This document shows positions 9,171-17,574 of a stretch of 64,000 bases of DNA, piece by piece. Within the stretch, counting starts at the first letter, position 1. The number at the start of each line of letters is the position of its first letter. The notes under the pieces are model-generated. The model was not told the origin of the DNA. It did no database searches and saw nothing but the letters and a program-made list of their open reading frames with translations. The DNA lies in the NCBI RefSeq assembly GCF_023746595.1, contig NZ_CP080572.1:1844530-1908529 (forward strand), given 5' to 3'. Source of the stretch: Thermococcus argininiproducens. Its GTDB lineage: Archaea; Methanobacteriota_B; Thermococci; Thermococcales; Thermococcaceae. A program made the position numbers and the translations under genes.

Positions 9171-9368
9171 ATGCCCCAGAAGTGGGCCGGGGTGAGAAAT
9201 ATGCAGCCTCCAAAGAAAAAGAAAGTTGAAGAGCTCGAAGAAGAACTCTTTGAGGAAGAATGGGAAGAGGAAGAATTTGATGAGGATTGGGAGGAAGAAG
9301 AGTGGGAGGAAGAGTGGGAAGAAGATGAATGGGAAGAGGAGGATTGGGAAGACGAAGATGAATGGTGA
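9171..9368 (+). CDS. Small extremely acidic Trp/Glu-repeat protein
   Basis: A 65-residue protein. After a short basic head (PPKKKKVEE) it consists nearly only of E, D, W and F, in repeats of the type EEEWEEEE/EDEWEEED. A TATA box AACTTTATAAACC (about 9139-9151) and GGAG before the ATG support expression. The antisense Ser-rich ORF is the mirror of GAA/GAG/TGG codons. The low-complexity acidic tail could mimic nucleic acid or act as a histone or RNA-binding-protein chaperone; this is inference only. Confidence 0.7.
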   Translation: MPQKWAGVRNMQPPKKKKVEELEEELFEEEWEEEEFDEDWEEEEWEEEWEEDEWEEEDWEDEDEW

Positions 9369-9452
9369 ATCCTCCCTATTCTCCCAGTCATAAGCCCACG
9401 CGTTTCCAACAGATTTATTAACTTTTCCTCATTTTTTCAAATGGGTGATAAA

Positions 9453-10655
9453 ATGGCATTTTTAAAAGTGGTATCCCTCGAAAAAGCTCTAGAGATCATA
9501 AACTCCTTCCCATTAAAACCAACGATCGAAGAGATAGAAATTGAAGAAGCATATGGAAGGATTCTAGCGGAGGACGTTATTTCCCCAATAGACGTCCCAC
9601 CCTTTGACAGAGCAAGCGTTGATGGGTATGCTTTAAAAAGTCAAGATACATGGAATGCAAGCGAAAGCAATCCAGTAGTATTAAAAGTTATTGGGGAGGT
9701 TCATGCAGGAGAGGAGCCTAAAGTTGAGGTAAGCCCTGGAGAAACAGTTTACATTTCCACAGGAGCAGTGCTCCCTAAGGGGGCAGACGCAGTTATTGAA
9801 TTTGAAGTAGTCGAAAGAGAAGAGGATAAAGTTATTATCTACAAACCCGTTTATCCCCAAGCGGGCGTCATGAAAGCAGGGACTGATATCTCAAAAGGTA
9901 AGCTTCTTCTAAAAATAGGTACAAAACTTGGATTTAAAGAAACGGCCTTGCTTTCCGCAGTTGGTTTTGAAAAAGTAAAGGTATTCTCAAAACCAAAAGT
10001 CGCAATAATAAGCACTGGGAACGAGATTATTTTACCTGGAGACGAACTAAGACCAGGAAAGATATACGATATAAATGGACGAGCGGTTAGTGATGCAGTT
10101 AAAGAACTTGGAGGGGAACCCCACTTTATAGGAATAGCAAACGATGATCGAGAGAGTCTAAAAGAGAAAATAATAGAAGCTCTCAAATATGATATTATAA
10201 TTCTTAGCGGCGGTGCCAGTGGAGGTACAAGAGATCTTACAGCTTCAATAATTGAGGAACTTGGAGAGGTAAAAATCCACGGAATAGCAATCCAACCAGG
10301 GAAGCCAACGATAATAGGCCTTATAGAGGGAAAGCCTATTTTTGGTCTACCAGGTTATCCCACCAGTTGTCTGACAAACTTCACTCTTCTAGTTGCCCCA
10401 CTAATTAGAAAACTCCTTGGAATGGACTTCAAAATAGAGTACGCCAAGAAAAAGCTCGCCCACAAGGTATTCTCTGTTAAAGGGAGGAGACAGTTCTTAC
10501 CAGTAAGAATCAATGACGAGGTAGCACAACCAATTCTAAAAGGAAGTGGAGCAGTAACGAGTTTTATAGAAGCTGATGGCTTTGTAGAAGTTCCAGAGAA
10601 TGTTGAAATACTGGAAGAAGGGGAAGAAGTTAGAGTAGTTTTATTCAAATTTTAA
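9453..10655 (+). CDS. moeA: Molybdopterin molybdenumtransferase MoeA
   Basis: Cytoplasmic enzyme of about 400 residues that inserts molybdate or tungstate into adenylylated molybdopterin. Hyperthermophiles of this order depend on tungsten enzymes, so tungsten is the likely metal. Domain I has DVPPFDRASVDGYA, the MoCF_biosynth domain has STGNEI and ILSGGASGGTRD, followed by GLPGYPTSC and a C-terminal beta domain. I start at 9453 because GGTGAT (9444-9449) is a ribosome site for that ATG; the upstream ATG at 9441 would place the site inside the gene. Confidence 0.93.
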   Translation: MAFLKVVSLEKALEIINSFPLKPTIEEIEIEEAYGRILAEDVISPIDVPPFDRASVDGYALKSQDTWNASESNPVVLKVIGEVHAGEEPKVEVSPGETVYISTGAVLPKGADAVIEFEVVEREEDKVIIYKPVYPQAGVMKAGTDISKGKLLLKIGTKLGFKETALLSAVGFEKVKVFSKPKVAIISTGNEIILPGDELRPGKIYDINGRAVSDAVKELGGEPHFIGIANDDRESLKEKIIEALKYDIIILSGGASGGTRDLTASIIEELGEVKIHGIAIQPGKPTIIGLIEGKPIFGLPGYPTSCLTNFTLLVAPLIRKLLGMDFKIEYAKKKLAHKVFSVKGRRQFLPVRINDEVAQPILKGSGAVTSFIEADGFVEVPENVEILEEGEEVRVVLFKF

Positions 10656-10738
10656 GCATTATTTCATTCTCATTGTCTTCTCACATCATCTGGATAAACT
10701 TTTAAATAAACTCTTCGTTATTACGGTAGGTGAAAGAT

Positions 10739-12106
10739 ATGCTTGATATAAAGCTCATCAGAGAAAATCCTGACATTGTAAAAGGCGATCTTATAAAGCG
10801 TGGGGAGCTTGAGAAACTCCAATGGATTGACGAGATCCTTGAGCTCGATAAGAAATGGAGAGAAAACCTAAAAGAGATCAATGTACTTAGAAGAGAACGA
10901 AACAAGCTTGCTATTGAGATAGGTAAGAGAAAAAAAGCTGGTGAAGGAATTGAGGATCTGCTAACAAGGAGCAACGAAATAGCAAAGCAAATAGAAGAAA
11001 TTGAAAAGGAAAATAATAAGATCAAAGAAAAGATCGATTACTATCTCTGGCGTCTCCCAAATATAACCCACGAAAGTGTCCCTATCGGAAAAGATGATAC
11101 TGAAAATGTCCCAATCAGGTTTTGGGGAAAAGCTAAAGTCTGGGAAGGGCATTTAGAGACTTTTTTAGAACAAAGCCAAGGGAAAATGGAGTATGAAGTT
11201 ATCAAATGGAAACCCCAGCTTCATGCCGATTTGCTACCAAAACTTGGTGGGGCTGATCTTGAGAGGGCTGCAAAGGTTAGTGGTTCAAGATTCTTCTATC
11301 TTCTCAATGAGTTAGTAATACTAGATCTAGCACTAATAAGATTTGCATTAGATAAGCTCATAGAGAAAGGCTTTATTCCAGTAATACCCCCATATATGGT
11401 AAGAAGATATGTTGAGGAAGGTGTCACTAGTTTTGGAGACTTTGAAGATGTTATATACAAGATTGAAGGTGAAGACCTCTACCTAATTCCTACATCAGAG
11501 CATGCTCTAGCAGGAATGCATGCAAACGAAATACTAGATGGGAATGATTTACCTATCCTTTATGCAGGAGTGAGCCCATGCTTCAGAAAAGAGGCTGGAA
11601 CTGCCGGAAAAGACACAAAGGGTATCTTCAGAGTTCATCAGTTCCATAAGGTAGAACAATTTGTTTATGTCAAGCCAGAAGAAAGCTGGGAATGGCATGA
11701 GAAACTCATACAAAATGCTGAAGAGATATTCCAGGCATTAGAGATTCCATACAGAATCGTGAACATCTGTACCGGCGATTTGGGATATGTAGCAGCAAAG
11801 AAATACGATATTGAAGCGTGGATGAGTGCCCAAGGTAAATTCAGAGAAGTAGTAAGTTGCTCAAACTGTACTGATTGGCAAGCAAGAAGACTAAACATCA
11901 GATTCAGAGATAAACCAAACGAAAAGCCCCGCTTTGTTCATACACTAAATTCAACAGCAATAGCAACTTCGAGAGCAATAGTGGCAATAATAGAGAACTT
12001 CCAAGAAGAAGATGGAACTGTAAAAATCCCCAAAGTATTATGGCCCTATACAGGATTCCAAGAAATTTTGCCCCTTGATAAAAAAGATAAATGCTGTCAG
12101 GGTTAA
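10739..12106 (+). CDS. serS: Seryl-tRNA synthetase
   Basis: Class II synthetase of 455 residues charging tRNA-Ser. The N-terminal 110 residues form the antiparallel coiled-coil arm (LDKKWRENLKEINVLRRERNK through ENNKIKEK). The core has the TSEHALAGMH motif region, motif 2 FRKEAGTAGKDTKG.FRVHQF, and motif 3 near STAIATSRAIVAIIE. It is the common type, not the rare methanogen type. ATG 10739 is chosen over GTG 10730, because GGTG there is the ribosome site. A TATA-like AACTTTTAAATAAAC lies at about 10697-10710. Confidence 0.96.
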   Translation: MLDIKLIRENPDIVKGDLIKRGELEKLQWIDEILELDKKWRENLKEINVLRRERNKLAIEIGKRKKAGEGIEDLLTRSNEIAKQIEEIEKENNKIKEKIDYYLWRLPNITHESVPIGKDDTENVPIRFWGKAKVWEGHLETFLEQSQGKMEYEVIKWKPQLHADLLPKLGGADLERAAKVSGSRFFYLLNELVILDLALIRFALDKLIEKGFIPVIPPYMVRRYVEEGVTSFGDFEDVIYKIEGEDLYLIPTSEHALAGMHANEILDGNDLPILYAGVSPCFRKEAGTAGKDTKGIFRVHQFHKVEQFVYVKPEESWEWHEKLIQNAEEIFQALEIPYRIVNICTGDLGYVAAKKYDIEAWMSAQGKFREVVSCSNCTDWQARRLNIRFRDKPNEKPRFVHTLNSTAIATSRAIVAIIENFQEEDGTVKIPKVLWPYTGFQEILPLDKKDKCCQG

Positions 12107-12108
12107 GT

Positions 12109-12471
12109 TTAACCTTTATGGGCTCGTCTTCTTTCTTTCTTCTCCCTTAAATAAGGGTAACGCATGATGTGGCCACATTCAAGACATTTTATAACAACGT
12201 GAGGCATTCTTTTCTCTCTGAGCCTAACTCGTGCATTAGCTCCTGGAACAAGAAATGAGTGGCACTTTTTACAATACCTCCTCTTCCACTTTCTTGGGAT
12301 TCTGACTTTTGCTTTTCGTTGTACTGCTAAAGCTATTTCAACATACCTATTTGCGAGTTCCTTATCATAGGGGAAAACCCTCTCAGCCAGAGTAAAGAGT
12401 ATTTCTATCCTCTCAAGTGCTATCTTTTTCTTCTCCCTCTTTTCTCTTTGACGAATATACCTCTTGGACAT
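12109..12471 (-). CDS. rnp4: RNase P protein component 4 (Rpr2/Rpp21)
   Basis: A 120-residue zinc-ribbon protein of the RNase P holoenzyme that matures tRNA 5' ends, working with Rpp29. Two Cys pairs, CKKC (about residue 67) and CLEC (about 96), form the zinc site after an N-terminal helix pair rich in Arg/Lys. It lies five bases after the end of the upstream 512-residue gene, so both are probably cotranscribed, and converges on serS with a two-base gap. Confidence 0.9.
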   Translation of the reverse strand: MSKRYIRQREKREKKKIALERIEILFTLAERVFPYDKELANRYVEIALAVQRKAKVRIPRKWKRRYCKKCHSFLVPGANARVRLREKRMPHVVIKCLECGHIMRYPYLREKKERRRAHKG

Positions 12472-12475
12472 GATA

Positions 12476-14002
12476 TCACCTTATTAACCGGAGCTTTCCT
12501 GGAAATGGTTCGTACACATACCCAGAGGATATAAACCTTTCAATGAGTTCTAAGGCATCTTTCTGATTGAAGCCCTGCTGCAACAGCTCATTTAAGAACT
12601 CTTCCTTATCCACGTCTCCTGTAATACTGGTGGATGACAAGTCGTAGAATACTTGAAGAGCCCTTTGTGCCCTGACGTCTCTTGGAACATAGCGTTCATA
12701 GTCTTTCCTAAGTTCCATAAGAATTTCAGGATGATCTTTGACAACAACTGCCCAGTCATTAAGGATAGCTTCTTTAATTTGTCTTATGTCTCCTATTGTT
12801 TTCTTTGTAACTTTTCCAGAGAACCTAGTTGCTGCTCCAAAGACCCTAACATCTAAGAGATATCTAAGATTTATGTGAAAAAGGCCTTTTGGACTACTGC
12901 TAAGAGGATTGAACATATCCGGATACTCTTGTCTACCATATTCTATCCACTTTAGGAATTCCTTTCTGAATGGTTCTAAGTCCTTGGTGTTCATCGCCAT
13001 GTGTTGTTCGCGTTGGAGGAAGACCGTAACGAGCAAATTAGGCATAAGTTGTTGGAATTCCCTGTTCTTCTCAAAGTATGGCTTCTCTTCCCAAGGAGTT
13101 AAAACAAAAGGAGTTTCTGAAATTCTTGCTAGTAGATCTGTTGGGTTAGGTTCTTTGTTTTCTGGAAGTAATCCTATCGCCTTCTTATTCGTTATCTGAT
13201 CTTTTACCCACTTTGGAAGCTTATTCATGCTTATCTTCTTCAGAGGGGTGTAATATTTCATATCTGTTCCATTGGGGTTTCTAACTCGAAAATCTATTCC
13301 CAAAAAAGGATCTTCTATCTCAAGCATGGTTTTTTTGGTAACACGAACTTCCCAAGGGAGACTATCATAGAGGTATTTCAGAGCTTTCCACAGAGCTAGA
13401 AGCCCTAAATTTTCCCTGTATTTGTAAACCGTGAAGTCAAAGCCTTCACCCCAATTTCGAGATTGCTCCATTCCAAGCACATAAGGAACACCATAAAGCG
13501 AATAAATGAGTGCCATCCTCATCTCATCAGGCATGTAAACCGTTCTCTCGAATAGATTAATTACCTCTCTTCTGCTAAGCGCGAACTCTTGATAGTCTTT
13601 CCAGTACTCCGGATATTCCCTACCTTCTATTAATAACGTGTGAACAGTCCGAAGGTTGCCCCAAGGGTAAGCATCCATGACCCCTTTTACACGAACATGA
13701 CTTCCTGGCCTTACATTACCCCGTACTTCTGTCATTTCTGTCATTCTAATTACCAAATAACTCCTGAAATCATCCTTACTAAGTGATGCCAACTCTGAGG
13801 GGGTTAATGGTGATAACAAGTAATAAGCCGCATCGTTAGGGGCATATGGAGGCTTTCTTGCCAGTAGAAAACCAGCCAACTCGATCTCTTCCCCATTTTT
13901 GGTTCGTTGGATTGTAACTTGAAAGTCCTTAACTCTCTTACTTGGACTAAGTGGCTCTCTTATTCGCTCTAGTCTTAGCAGTTCCATTATCTCCTTTTCC
14001 AT
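12476..14002 (-). CDS. OB-fold / C-terminal winged-helix protein with MCM-like tail
   Basis: About 508 residues with no Walker A or B motif. An N-terminal region with alternating strands (LVIRMTEMTEVRGNVRPGSHVRVKGVM) looks like an OB fold. The last 60 residues (SITGDVDKEEFLNELLQQGFNQ... SSGYVYEPFPGKLRLIR) resemble the C-terminal winged helix of archaeal MCM proteins, which ends in a similar IYEPKPG.L.RV. It may be a replication-linked factor derived from MCM. The start is uncertain: ATGs at 14014, 14005 and 14002. The symmetric TATA at 14024-14033 would make 14002 nearly leaderless. Confidence 0.6.
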   Translation of the reverse strand: MEKEIMELLRLERIREPLSPSKRVKDFQVTIQRTKNGEEIELAGFLLARKPPYAPNDAAYYLLSPLTPSELASLSKDDFRSYLVIRMTEMTEVRGNVRPGSHVRVKGVMDAYPWGNLRTVHTLLIEGREYPEYWKDYQEFALSRREVINLFERTVYMPDEMRMALIYSLYGVPYVLGMEQSRNWGEGFDFTVYKYRENLGLLALWKALKYLYDSLPWEVRVTKKTMLEIEDPFLGIDFRVRNPNGTDMKYYTPLKKISMNKLPKWVKDQITNKKAIGLLPENKEPNPTDLLARISETPFVLTPWEEKPYFEKNREFQQLMPNLLVTVFLQREQHMAMNTKDLEPFRKEFLKWIEYGRQEYPDMFNPLSSSPKGLFHINLRYLLDVRVFGAATRFSGKVTKKTIGDIRQIKEAILNDWAVVVKDHPEILMELRKDYERYVPRDVRAQRALQVFYDLSSTSITGDVDKEEFLNELLQQGFNQKDALELIERFISSGYVYEPFPGKLRLIR

Positions 14003-14017
14003 CATTCTCCTCATCTA

Positions 14018-14033
14018 CCGTAAACTTTATAAA
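14018..14033 (+). promoter_or_regulatory. 5S rRNA promoter
   Basis: CGTAAACTTTATAAAG, about 25-40 bases before the mature 5S start. The core CTTTATAAAG is fully symmetric, so it might also serve the divergent gene on the minus strand. Confidence 0.6.
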
Positions 14034-14057
14034 GCCTGTGCTGAGAGTTACTATCGG

Positions 14058-14182
14058 TACGGCGGTCATAGCGGCGGGGTCACACCCGGACTCGTTTCGA
14101 CCCCGGAAGTTAAGCCCGCCAGCGATCCCGGCGGTACTGCCCTCCGAGAGGGGGCGGGAAACCGGGGACGCCGCCGGCCACT
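14058..14182 (+). rRNA. rrf: 5S ribosomal RNA
   Basis: About 125 bases starting TACGGCGGTCATAGC and ending GCCGCCGGCCACT; the two ends pair (TACGGCGGTC with GACGCCGCCGG-type helix I). The internal GACCCCGGAAGTTAAGCCCGCCAGCG block is the universal 5S loop A/helix III region and matches the Pyrococcus 5S I remember with few changes. No 16S or 23S is adjacent, which is normal for Thermococcales, where 5S is unlinked. Ends may be off by one or two bases. Confidence 0.95.
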
Positions 14183-14296
14183 CAAAAATACTCTTCTTAA
14201 AATTCTTCAACAATGAAATTTTCCATTATCTCTCGTCCAAAACCATGTATTCTAGTCCTCGATGAGAAAAAAGCTCAGAAATTTAAAAAGAAGGGT

Positions 14297-14698
14297 TCAT
14301 TCTTTCCTTTCACATAGTTCTAAAAGAACCCCACCAACACTCTTTGGGTGTACAAATGCTATCTTTGCCCCACCAACACCTATTCTAGGTGTTTCATCGA
14401 TTAACCTAAAGCCATCTTCTTTCAGTTTTTTGAGATGCTCTTCAATGTTATCAACACCCAACGCAATGTGGTGAATTCCCTCTCCTCTTTTTGCAATGAA
14501 CTTTGCTATTGGTGAGTCTTCTGAAGTTGCTTCTAAGAGTTCAATTCTCGTTTCACCAGCGTGGAATATGGCTGTTCTAACTTTTTGCTCTGCAACCTCT
14601 TCAATCTCTTCAACCTTTAACCCAAGACCTTCCCAAATCTTTATGGCCTCTTCAAGATTCTTAACAGCAATTCCAATATGGTCAACCTTTTTTATCAT
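14297..14698 (-). CDS. mce: Methylmalonyl-CoA epimerase
   Basis: A 133-residue vicinal-oxygen-chelate enzyme interconverting (R)- and (S)-methylmalonyl-CoA. It shows [15 protein letters not shown] at the start and [12 protein letters not shown] in the second half, with a GVLLELCE end, giving the His/Glu metal ligands of the family. Its start overlaps the end of meaB by four bases, preceded by GGGGGTGAAAGC. Confidence 0.92.
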   Translation of the reverse strand: MIKKVDHIGIAVKNLEEAIKIWEGLGLKVEEIEEVAEQKVRTAIFHAGETRIELLEATSEDSPIAKFIAKRGEGIHHIALGVDNIEEHLKKLKEDGFRLIDETPRIGVGGAKIAFVHPKSVGGVLLELCERKE

Positions 14699-15654
14699 GC
14701 TTTCACCCCCAAAGCCTTTTCCAGCACAAGATCAGCAGCAGAATATGGGTCGATTTCTCTTTTAGCTATCTTTTCTATAAGTATCGCTATATCATCCTCT
14801 CCCATCTTTTCACCGATCTTTCTTGCAATCGTACTTGAGACAATAGCTTTAATTTCTTCTTCTACCCTAAACTTTCTTTTCTTTTCGATCTCTCCACTAC
14901 TTAGGAGGAACTCCCTGTGCTTATTAATAGCACCCCACAGTTGCTCAATCCCCTTGTTAGTAAAAGCAATAGTAGAAACGATTGGTGGTTTCCAGCCTTT
15001 TTTACTCCATTTCTCCTTTTCTAGATCAAGCATAAGTTCGAGCTCAAACATTGTGGCCTCTGCACCCTCTTTATCTGCTTTATTGACCACAAAGATATCT
15101 GCTATCTCCATTAAACCGGCCTTTATTGCTTGAATATCATCCCCCAATCCAGGGACTGTAACTAAAACCACTGTATCAGCCGTTTTTACTATATCCACTT
15201 CTATTTGCCCGACACCTACAGTTTCTACAAAAATAACGTCACACCCATATGCATCAAGTATTTTTATAGCATCATTTGTTGCCTTGGCTAAACCTCCAAG
15301 AGAGCCCCTCGTGGCCATGCTCCTTATAAAAACTCCCGGATCTGTTGAATGTCGTTGCATCCTGATCCTATCTCCAAGAAGAGCCCCTCCTGTAAAGGGA
15401 GAAGTCGGATCTATTGCAATAACTCCTACTACTTTCTCTTCCTCTCTAGCCTTTTTAATGAGCTTATCAACCAAGGTTGATTTTCCAGACCCAGGAGGAC
15501 CAGTTATCCCAATTATATAAGCCCTTCCAGTATAAGGATAAATTTTTTTAACTATTTCCCTCGCTTTTTCCTCATTATTCTCTACAAATGTGATCAACCT
15601 AGCCGTTGCTCTTTTGTCGCCTTTAAGCATTCTTTCAATTAATTCATCTATCAT
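14695..15654 (-). CDS. meaB: Methylmalonyl-CoA mutase-associated GTPase MeaB (ArgK family)
   Basis: P-loop GTPase of about 319 residues that protects and reloads the B12-dependent methylmalonyl-CoA mutase. Walker A is GPPGSGKST, then [24 protein letters not shown] and the base-binding NKAD. I start at ATG 15654, since GTGAT just upstream is the ribosome site; GTG 15663 is the alternative. It lies between the small mutase subunit and the epimerase in one leftward operon. Confidence 0.93.
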   Translation of the reverse strand: MIDELIERMLKGDKRATARLITFVENNEEKAREIVKKIYPYTGRAYIIGITGPPGSGKSTLVDKLIKKAREEEKVVGVIAIDPTSPFTGGALLGDRIRMQRHSTDPGVFIRSMATRGSLGGLAKATNDAIKILDAYGCDVIFVETVGVGQIEVDIVKTADTVVLVTVPGLGDDIQAIKAGLMEIADIFVVNKADKEGAEATMFELELMLDLEKEKWSKKGWKPPIVSTIAFTNKGIEQLWGAINKHREFLLSSGEIEKKRKFRVEEEIKAIVSSTIARKIGEKMGEDDIAILIEKIAKREIDPYSAADLVLEKALGVKA

Positions 15655-15698
15655 GTTTATCACTTGGATTAATTATCCAAAAAAGAAAATATAAACCT

Positions 15699-16133
15699 TT
15701 AGCTTTCGGTCCTAAATTTCTTAAGTTTGGGAACGTTCTCCTCGATAAACCTGATAATCTCCTCAATCGGGCTTCCTGGACCAAAAACTCTGCCAACACC
15801 CATCTTTTCAAGTTCTTGAGCATCATCTGGAGGTATTATCCCCCCAGCAAGCAGAAGAATATCTTCATTTGGGATTATATCTTTCTCCTCTAAAAGCCTT
15901 AGAATTTTTGGTATAAGGACCATGTGGGCTCCAGAAAGGATACTAAGGCCCAAAACATCTATATCCTCTTGAATAACAGACTCCACAATTTGTTCTGGAG
16001 TTTGTCTTATCCCAGTATAAATAACTTCAAAGCCGGCGTCTCTAAGAGCTCTCGCTATGACCTTTGCTCCTCTGTCGTGACCATCCAATCCCGGTTTAGC
16101 TATTAGAACTCTAACTTTTGAGCGCTCTACCAT
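15699..16133 (-). CDS. Methylmalonyl-CoA mutase, C-terminal B12-binding subunit
   Basis: A 144-residue cobalamin-binding subunit. The DGHDRGAK motif (DxHxxG, with the His that binds cobalt), GLSILSGAH and LLAGGIIPPDD outline the Rossmann-like B12 fold. In Thermococcales the mutase is split, with the large catalytic subunit encoded separately; it is not in this window. The ATG at 16133 follows GGTGGTGATT. With meaB and mce it forms the propionyl/methylmalonyl-CoA to succinyl-CoA module. Confidence 0.93.
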   Translation of the reverse strand: MVERSKVRVLIAKPGLDGHDRGAKVIARALRDAGFEVIYTGIRQTPEQIVESVIQEDIDVLGLSILSGAHMVLIPKILRLLEEKDIIPNEDILLLAGGIIPPDDAQELEKMGVGRVFGPGSPIEEIIRFIEENVPKLKKFRTES

Positions 16134-16268
16134 AATCACCACCGACCTTCATTAGAGTAGAATAGTATTTAAACATTGTCAAACCTAAAGTTCAGGGTTT
16201 ACATTGGATATTTTATCCAAGTACTGCAATACTTTTAAATGTTTAAAATTAAAAGAGAGAGGATTGAA

Positions 16269-16919
16269 ATGATCGATATTCACACCCATACAAGATTTTC
16301 AGACGGGATAGGAGACATTCAAGACAATATTGCCGAGGCAGAAAAGAAGAAACTACACATTATTGGAATAAGCGACCATCTGCATTTCTTTTCAAACCAC
16401 GTGCTAAATTCTTATGTTTCCATTATAAAACAACTGAAAAAAGAAAGCGAGATAGTCGTTCTAGCAGGAATAGAAGCAAACATCCTTCCCAATGGAGTGG
16501 ATATAACCTCTGAAATCAGAAAAAAACTTGATTATGCCATTGCCTCAGTGCACATGTACTTTACCCTAGGAGGGCACGAAGAGTACCTAAACTTAGTAAA
16601 GCTGGCAATCCAAGATGAGAACATTGATATAATCGGTCATTTTGGAAATGTCTTTCCCTACATTGGATATCCCTCTATAGAAGAATACAGAGAAATTGTC
16701 GCACTTGCCGAGGAATATGGAAAGGCCTTTGAAATAAGCAGCCGTTATAGAGCACCAGAACTGGATTTTATAAAACTCTGTATCGAGAAAGGAGTGAAGC
16801 TAACCTTTGGAAGTGATGCCCATCAAGTCAGGGACGTGGGAAATATTAGCTGGAGTCTAAAGGCTTTTCAGAAAGCAGGTGGTAAAAAAGAGGATTTGCT
16901 TTTCTCAGAACTTTTATGA
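16269..16919 (+). CDS. PHP-domain metal-dependent phosphoesterase
   Basis: About 216 residues. The first motif is DIHTHTRFSDGIG, followed by GISDHLHFF, GIEANIL, HFGN and a C-terminal FGSDAHQ: the set of His/Asp ligands of the PHP superfamily (histidinol phosphatase-like). The substrate is not predictable. I start at ATG 16269, after GAGAGGATTGAA; the earlier ATG at 16239 lies inside the TATA box (ACTTTTAAATG). Its end overlaps the convergent maf gene by six bases. Confidence 0.83.
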   Translation: MIDIHTHTRFSDGIGDIQDNIAEAEKKKLHIIGISDHLHFFSNHVLNSYVSIIKQLKKESEIVVLAGIEANILPNGVDITSEIRKKLDYAIASVHMYFTLGGHEEYLNLVKLAIQDENIDIIGHFGNVFPYIGYPSIEEYREIVALAEEYGKAFEISSRYRAPELDFIKLCIEKGVKLTFGSDAHQVRDVGNISWSLKAFQKAGGKKEDLLFSELL

Positions 16920-17471
16920 AAGCTTAAAGCCAAGATCTATAAGCTCAAGAATTATTTTTATCGGAAATCCAACGACATTGTAATAATCTCCCTTTATCCA
17001 TTCAATCAGAATACCACCCTTCCCTTGGATACCATAAGCCCCGGCTTTGTCAAGTGGCTCTCCCGTGGAAACATACCACTCTATTTCTTCATCTTTAAGT
17101 TCTCTAAATTTTACCTCAGTGATTTCATACCCTGTAATTTCTTCTCCTTCCCTGACTATGCAGTATCCAGTAATCACTTTGTGAATCTTTCCACTCAGAC
17201 TTCTAAGCATTTCTTTAGCTTCCTTCTTGTTTCTAGGTTTACCTAAGATCATATTATCCAGAACGACTATTGTATCTGCCCCAATAACTACCCCACCATA
17301 TCTCGTATAAACATCCAAAGCCTTTCTTTTTGCAACTTCAATAGCATGTTCCACAGGATTTTCAGCAGTAGACTCTTCACTAACCGCGCTAGGGACAATA
17401 TCAAAACTATCAAAAAACTTTCTAAGTATTTCTCTTCTTCGAGGACTTTGAGATGCAAGTATCAATCTCAT
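16914..17471 (-). CDS. maf: Maf-family nucleoside triphosphate pyrophosphatase
   Basis: A 185-residue house-cleaning enzyme that hydrolyses non-canonical or dTTP/UTP-type nucleotides to monophosphates and pyrophosphate. The N-terminal LASQSPRRREIL loop is diagnostic, followed by GADTIVVLD and GKIHKVITGY, and then AGAYGIQGKGG. The start is ATG 17471; there is no obvious ribosome site, so it may be leaderless or near-leaderless. Confidence 0.93.
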   Translation of the reverse strand: MRLILASQSPRRREILRKFFDSFDIVPSAVSEESTAENPVEHAIEVAKRKALDVYTRYGGVVIGADTIVVLDNMILGKPRNKKEAKEMLRSLSGKIHKVITGYCIVREGEEITGYEITEVKFRELKDEEIEWYVSTGEPLDKAGAYGIQGKGGILIEWIKGDYYNVVGFPIKIILELIDLGFKLS

Positions 17472-17507
17472 CAAAAGGCACTTAAAGAATTAGGAATATA
17501 AGAATTT

Positions 17508-17566
17508 CGGGCGATGAAGACAATTTCGCTAGCTGAAAAATGATGAGTACCCTCGCATCTGAGCCA
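17508..17566 (+). ncRNA. C/D box guide sRNA
   Basis: All four boxes are in order: C GCGATGA (17511-17517), D' CTGA (17533-17536), C' ATGATGA (17540-17546), D CTGA (17559-17562). D'-C' spacing is 3 and C'-D spacing exactly 12, the archaeal standard. Short GG/CC flanks can close the ends. The guides are AGACAATTTCGCTAG (D') and GTACCCTCGCAT (D); by the N+5 rule the D guide would direct methylation of a G in a target containing ATGCGAGGGTAC. It lies between maf and the PIN-ATPase on the opposite strand. Confidence 0.87.
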
Positions 17567-17574
17567 AAAATAAA

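Noticed and set aside
9086-9409. 107-residue Ser-rich minus-strand ORF
   Set aside because: It is the antisense of the GAA/GAG/TGG-rich acidic gene at 9171-9368; the Ser repeats are only the complement of Glu codons.
13951-14265. ORFs on both strands across 14054-14182
   Set aside because: This interval is the 5S rRNA gene; the ORFs are by-products of its GC-rich sequence.
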